A DNA stretch of 64,000 nt, taken from the NCBI GenBank assembly GCA_947507965.1, contig CANNQU010000001.1, forward strand, positions 43,948-107,947, in the 5' to 3' direction. Source of the stretch: Bacteroidota bacterium (GTDB taxonomy: Bacteria; Bacteroidota; Bacteroidia; UKL13-3). Position numbers and translations under genes: made by a program. Below the pieces are notes generated by a model. The model worked only from the letters and a program-made list of their open reading frames with translations, searched no databases and was not told the DNA's origin. Every line of letters begins with the position of its first letter. The first letter of the stretch is position 1. This document shows positions 60,234-64,000 of the stretch, one piece after another.

Positions 60234-62831
60234 ATGAATCTGAATAATTTCACCATAAAAGCACAAGAGGCGATTCAAAAAGGCATAGAACTTGCCGTAG
60301 CGAATAGTCAACAGGGAGTTGAAACCGGCCATTTACTAAAAGGCATCTTATCGGAAGATAAAAATACGGCTCCGTTTTTACTAAAAAAATCAGGGGTTAA
60401 TGTAGCTCAGTTAAACAAAGTATTAGATTCACAGCTTTTAAGCTACCCTAAGGTAAGTGGAGCACAACCCTTTCTGAGTAATGATGCCCAACAGGTTGTT
60501 TTTAAGGCCACTAATTACCTGAAAGAATTTAATGACGAATATGCCAGTATCGAACATTTGCTTTTAAGTTTGGTGAATCAAAAAGATAAAACAAGTCGTA
60601 TTTTACAAGATGCTGGATTGACAGAACAAGGACTTAAGGCAGCCATAAAAGAACTTCGGGGAGGAAACAGTATTAACGATCAAAACACAGAAAGCACCAC
60701 GAATGCTTTAAATAAATATGCTCGTAACTTAAACCAGGCAGCCGCTGAAGGCAAGCTAGATCCGGTTATTGGACGAGATGAAGAAATCCGGAGAGTGCTA
60801 CAAATATTATCGCGCCGCACGAAAAACAATCCCGTATTAATTGGTGAGCCGGGAGTAGGTAAAACAGCCATAGCAGAAGGATTAGCCCATCGAATTGTAA
60901 TTGGCGACGTGCCAGAAAACCTCAAGTCGAAGCAGGTATATAGCTTGGATATGGCATCACTCATTGCCGGTGCAAAATATAAAGGGGAGTTTGAAGAGCG
61001 TTTGAAGAGCGTGGTTAGTGATGTGATGAAAAGTAACGGAGAAATAGTACTTTTCATCGATGAAATACATACCTTAGTTGGAGCCGGTGGAGGGGGTGAA
61101 GGGGCGATGGATGCCGCTAATATTTTAAAACCTGCCTTGGCTCGTGGGGAATTGCGCGCGATTGGTGCAACAACGTTAAACGAATACCAAAAATATATTG
61201 AGAAAGATAAAGCCTTGGAACGCCGATTTCAAAAAGTATATGTGGATGAGCCGGATACAGAAAGTGCCATTGCTATTTTACGAGGCTTGAAAGAGCGATA
61301 TGAATCGCATCATAAAGTACGAATTAAAGATGAAGCTATTATTGCGGCGGTAGAGCTGTCACAGCGATATATTACCGATCGATTTTTGCCAGATAAAGCG
61401 ATTGATTTAATCGATGAAGCCGCAGCGAAATTACGATTAGAGATCGACAGTGTTCCAGAGGAGTTGGATGAGATTGAACGTAAAATTATGCAGTTGGAAA
61501 TAGAGAGGGAAGCCATCAAACGGGAAGGCGATGGCAAGAAATTGGAAGAGCTGAGTAAAGAAATTGCAAAACAAAATGATGATAGAAATGCATTAAAATC
61601 GCGCTGGCAAGAAGAAAAAGCAGTAGTAGATAAAATTCAATCTTCAAAATCGGAAATCGAGAATCTTAAATTTGAAGCAGAACAAGCCGAGCGTGCCGGA
61701 GACTATGGTAAAGTAGCAGAGATACGCTATGGTAAAATAAAAGAGGTTGAAAAAGAGTTAAATAAAAATCAACATTTATTAGTTGAGCGTCAAAAAAATA
61801 ATTCCTCGCTAATTAACGAAGAAGTAACCAGTGAAAGCATCGCAGAAATCGTTAGTAAATGGACCGGCGTACCGGTTAACAGTATGTTACAAAGCGATCG
61901 AGAGAAATTGTTGAATCTGGAAGATGAACTACATCAACGGGTTGTTGGGCAAGAGTTGGCCATTGAAGCACTTAGTGATGCTGTGCGCCGCAGTCGTGCC
62001 GGACTAAACGACCCGAAAAAACCAATCGGCTCCTTTATCTTTTTAGGAACTACCGGCGTAGGTAAAACAGAATTGGCGAAAGCACTTGCCGAATATTTAT
62101 TTAATAGCGACCATGCTATGGTGCGTATCGACATGAGTGAGTACCAAGAGAAGCACACGGTAAGCCGTCTTATTGGTGCACCTCCAGGTTATATTGGATA
62201 CGACGAGGGTGGCCAATTAACAGAGGCTGTGCGTCGTCGACCGTATTGCGTGATACTGCTGGATGAAATTGAAAAAGCACATCCTGATGTGTTTAATATC
62301 TTATTGCAGGTATTGGATGATGGTAGATTAACCGATAATAAAGGACGAATAGCTAACTTTAAAAATACCATCATTATTATGACGAGTAATATGGGTTCCA
62401 ATATCATCCAAGAAAATTTTGAGCAGGTAAAAGAAGAGGAAGACGTGTTCGCCATTGTTGAAACCACCAAGGTGCAGGTGATGGAAATTTTGCGACAGCA
62501 AATTCGCCCTGAATTTTTAAACCGTGTTGATGAAATAATTATGTTCAACCCTTTACGTAAAAAAGATATCAAACATATTGTTGAGCTTCAATTGACGGGT
62601 CTTAAGAAAATGCTTGCAGAGAACGCAATGAATTTAGAATGGACAGAAGAAGCGTTAGAATACCTTACGCAACATGGTTATGAGCCTCAATATGGTGCTC
62701 GTCCGTTAAAACGACTAATACAAAAAGAAGTGGTTAACTTATTAAGTAAAAAAATCCTAGCCGAAAGTGTCGAAAAAACAAAACCGATCATCCTTGATAG
62801 TTTTGAGGATCGATTGGTGATTCGGAATTAA
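60234..62831 (+). CDS. clpB: ATP-dependent disaggregase ClpB
   Basis: The 865-residue Hsp100 chaperone works with DnaK to pull proteins out of aggregates. The Clp N-domain covers about 1-145 ([19 protein letters not shown]). NBD1 has Walker A GEPGVGKT at 204-211 and Walker [17 protein letters not shown]. The ClpB-specific coiled-coil middle domain lies at about 410-530 ([37 protein letters not shown]). NBD2 has Walker [10 protein letters not shown] from 605 and [29 protein letters not shown]. The middle domain separates it from ClpA and ClpC. No IGF/IGL loop for ClpP is seen. Confidence 0.98.
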   Translation: MNLNNFTIKAQEAIQKGIELAVANSQQGVETGHLLKGILSEDKNTAPFLLKKSGVNVAQLNKVLDSQLLSYPKVSGAQPFLSNDAQQVVFKATNYLKEFNDEYASIEHLLLSLVNQKDKTSRILQDAGLTEQGLKAAIKELRGGNSINDQNTESTTNALNKYARNLNQAAAEGKLDPVIGRDEEIRRVLQILSRRTKNNPVLIGEPGVGKTAIAEGLAHRIVIGDVPENLKSKQVYSLDMASLIAGAKYKGEFEERLKSVVSDVMKSNGEIVLFIDEIHTLVGAGGGGEGAMDAANILKPALARGELRAIGATTLNEYQKYIEKDKALERRFQKVYVDEPDTESAIAILRGLKERYESHHKVRIKDEAIIAAVELSQRYITDRFLPDKAIDLIDEAAAKLRLEIDSVPEELDEIERKIMQLEIEREAIKREGDGKKLEELSKEIAKQNDDRNALKSRWQEEKAVVDKIQSSKSEIENLKFEAEQAERAGDYGKVAEIRYGKIKEVEKELNKNQHLLVERQKNNSSLINEEVTSESIAEIVSKWTGVPVNSMLQSDREKLLNLEDELHQRVVGQELAIEALSDAVRRSRAGLNDPKKPIGSFIFLGTTGVGKTELAKALAEYLFNSDHAMVRIDMSEYQEKHTVSRLIGAPPGYIGYDEGGQLTEAVRRRPYCVILLDEIEKAHPDVFNILLQVLDDGRLTDNKGRIANFKNTIIIMTSNMGSNIIQENFEQVKEEEDVFAIVETTKVQVMEILRQQIRPEFLNRVDEIIMFNPLRKKDIKHIVELQLTGLKKMLAENAMNLEWTEEALEYLTQHGYEPQYGARPLKRLIQKEVVNLLSKKILAESVEKTKPIILDSFEDRLVIRN

Positions 62832-62939
62832 TGATGCAAAGGTTACAAGGTAAAATAGGCAACGGAGAGCACGTTAACCAGTATTTGATATCTTCTCTTT
62901 TCAATTTTCAATTTCGCTTATCTTCGTGCCTGTTCCTAA

Positions 62940-64000
62940 ATGTTAAAACATAAAACAGGCATCGCCTTCGATTGGCATCTCATGCGACGTGTATACGGTA
63001 TGGCCGCCCCATATCAAAAACAAGTATGGGAGGCATTGGTTCTCACTGTATTGATGGCCGTTTTAGGATCGCTGCGTCCGTTTCTAGTACAATATATTAT
63101 TGACCATAACATTGCCGAAAAAGATGAGGTAGGCTTATTATGGCTGATGATTTTACTGGTTGGCATGCTTTTTTTACAAACTTTTTTTCAATTTTTACAG
63201 GGCTATACCACGCAAGTCTTAGGGCAAAATGTAGTGCGTGACCTTCGTAAAAAAATATTTTCTTTCTTTTTAAAGGCAAAGCTTAACTATTTTGATAATA
63301 CCCCTGTGGGTACGATGGTAACCCGCGTTGTGAGTGATATTGAAACCATTGCAGATAATTTTTCTGAAGGATTAATCACCATTAGTGGAGACATTTTACA
63401 AATTGTACTGATTCTTTTTTTTATGTTTTACCAAAGTTGGGAAATGAGTTTAGTATCTCTATCGGTCTTGCCTTTGCTGTTGATCGCTGCGAATCTTTTC
63501 AAAAACAAAGTGAAAGAATCGTTTCATGCTGTTCGTAATGCCGTATCTAAATTAAATGCCTTCGTACAAGAACATATTCAAGGAATGCAGATCGTGCAAA
63601 TATTTGGGGTTGAGCAACAAGAGTTTGATAAATTTAAGAGCATCAATAGCGAACATACCAAAGCAAATATTGCTGGAATAATGGCCTATTCACTATTTTT
63701 TCCGGTAGTAGAAATTATTACCGCTCTATCCATTGCCTTAATTATTTGGTATGGCCTGCAAGGGGTACTAATGCAAAAAGGAATTACTCCTGGTATGATT
63801 ACTTCATTTATAATGTACATCAACATGTTTTATCGTCCAATCCGGATTATCGCCGATCGTTTTAATACCATGCAAATGGGAATGGTAGCATCTGAGCGAG
63901 TGTTTAAACTCTTGGACGACAACTCCATTTTAGAGCATGACAACGGCACGAAAACCACACCCATTCAAGGGAAAATAAAATTTAAAGAGGTGACATTTGC
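62940..64000 (+). CDS. ABC exporter (permease-ATPase half-transporter), 3' end outside window
   Basis: The first 353 codons are visible from the ATG at 62940. They cover the six-helix type IV ABC membrane domain: VLTVLMAVLGSLRPFLVQYIIDHNI, LLWLMILLVGMLFLQTFFQFLQGY, then the coupling segment VVRDLRKKIFSFFLKAKLNYFDNTPVGTMVTRVVSDIETI. Next come IQIFGVEQQEFDKF and FIMYINMFYRPIRIIADRFNTMQMGMVASERVFKLLDD. The sequence stops at IKFKEVTF, the first strand of the nucleotide-binding domain. It resembles MsbA/MdlB-type exporters of lipids or drugs; the substrate is not readable. A TATCTTCG variant box lies about 17 bases before the start. Confidence 0.93.
   Translation, partial: MLKHKTGIAFDWHLMRRVYGMAAPYQKQVWEALVLTVLMAVLGSLRPFLVQYIIDHNIAEKDEVGLLWLMILLVGMLFLQTFFQFLQGYTTQVLGQNVVRDLRKKIFSFFLKAKLNYFDNTPVGTMVTRVVSDIETIADNFSEGLITISGDILQIVLILFFMFYQSWEMSLVSLSVLPLLLIAANLFKNKVKESFHAVRNAVSKLNAFVQEHIQGMQIVQIFGVEQQEFDKFKSINSEHTKANIAGIMAYSLFFPVVEIITALSIALIIWYGLQGVLMQKGITPGMITSFIMYINMFYRPIRIIADRFNTMQMGMVASERVFKLLDDNSILEHDNGTKTTPIQGKIKFKEVTF

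Noticed and set aside
60405..60425. tRNA-like string gtagctcagttaaac
   Set aside because: It resembles a tRNA D-arm but lies in frame inside clpB and no acceptor stem, anticodon arm or T-arm surrounds it.

Overview
The window is chromosomal DNA of an AT-rich member of the Bacteroidota. Four things point there: several large secreted proteins end in type IX secretion (T9SS) sorting tails; the promoters carry the Bacteroidota -7 box TAnnTTTG, twice with a TTG at the right -33 distance; Shine-Dalgarno sequences are mostly missing; and family members typical of the phylum are present (DUF5916, DUF4956, a TonB-PstS-TPR cluster, TIGR02757, sensors overlapping a single-domain response regulator). 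Genus cannot be named from the sequence. I see no tRNA or rRNA gene, CRISPR array, insertion sequence or prophage, so this looks like stable core and semi-core chromosome.

Layout. 1-6.7 kb: the tail of a DUF4384-like (possibly caspase-family) protein, folP, a T9SS cargo protein, a secreted thioredoxin, and a leftward run of flavin reductase, TatD and inward-rectifier K+ channel genes. 6.7-9.8 kb: a tight three-gene unit of a DUF4956 membrane protein, an HlyD-like adaptor and a TolC-like outer-membrane protein, with a repeat-rich, operator-like region in front. 9.8-17.3 kb: SusA-like GH13 amylase, pfkA, acyltransferase, PAP2 phosphatase and a CotH/lamin-tail surface protein. 17.3-24.6 kb: a leftward four-gene unit of ECF sigma factor, a predicted dual-membrane anti-sigma protein with four N-terminal repeats, and two large T9SS surface proteins, one with eight cysteine-rich PKD domains. 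24.7-32.3 kb: S41 protease, TonB, PstS-like lipoprotein, TPR protein and a DUF5916 protein. 32.4-42.2 kb: glnS and gltX side by side, hutI, a lipoprotein with its own promoter and terminator, dnaB, pirin, YihY and thioesterase. 42.4-49.2 kb: mltG, a CHASE2 membrane protein overlapping a small secreted protein, and a giant triple lamin-tail protein. 49.2-56.4 kb (leftward): trmD, FAH-family hydrolase, NifU-like protein, beta-carbonic anhydrase, rluF, a response regulator overlapping a multi-PAS sensor that lacks its ATPase domain, and TIGR02757. 56.5-64 kb: PrsW with two DUF1036 paralogues, a secreted WD40 protein, an unknown protein, clpB and the start of an ABC exporter.

How they work together. 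Most genes are housekeeping (folate, glycolysis, aminoacylation, replication, tRNA and rRNA modification, proteostasis). The accessory part is envelope-centred. The best candidates for little-described systems are (i) DUF4956-HlyD-TolC, which resembles a tripartite exporter with DUF4956 where a known pump would be; (ii) the sigma factor with a repeat-bearing anti-sigma/beta-barrel fusion and its two surface proteins; (iii) the ATPase-less PAS/His protein with its response regulator; and (iv) DUF1036-DUF1036-PrsW. A window-wide signal is that at least seven genes have a TAnnTTTG box ending only 4-6 nt before the ATG, which predicts leaderless mRNAs. Functions were assigned from motifs and family knowledge; no database search was run.
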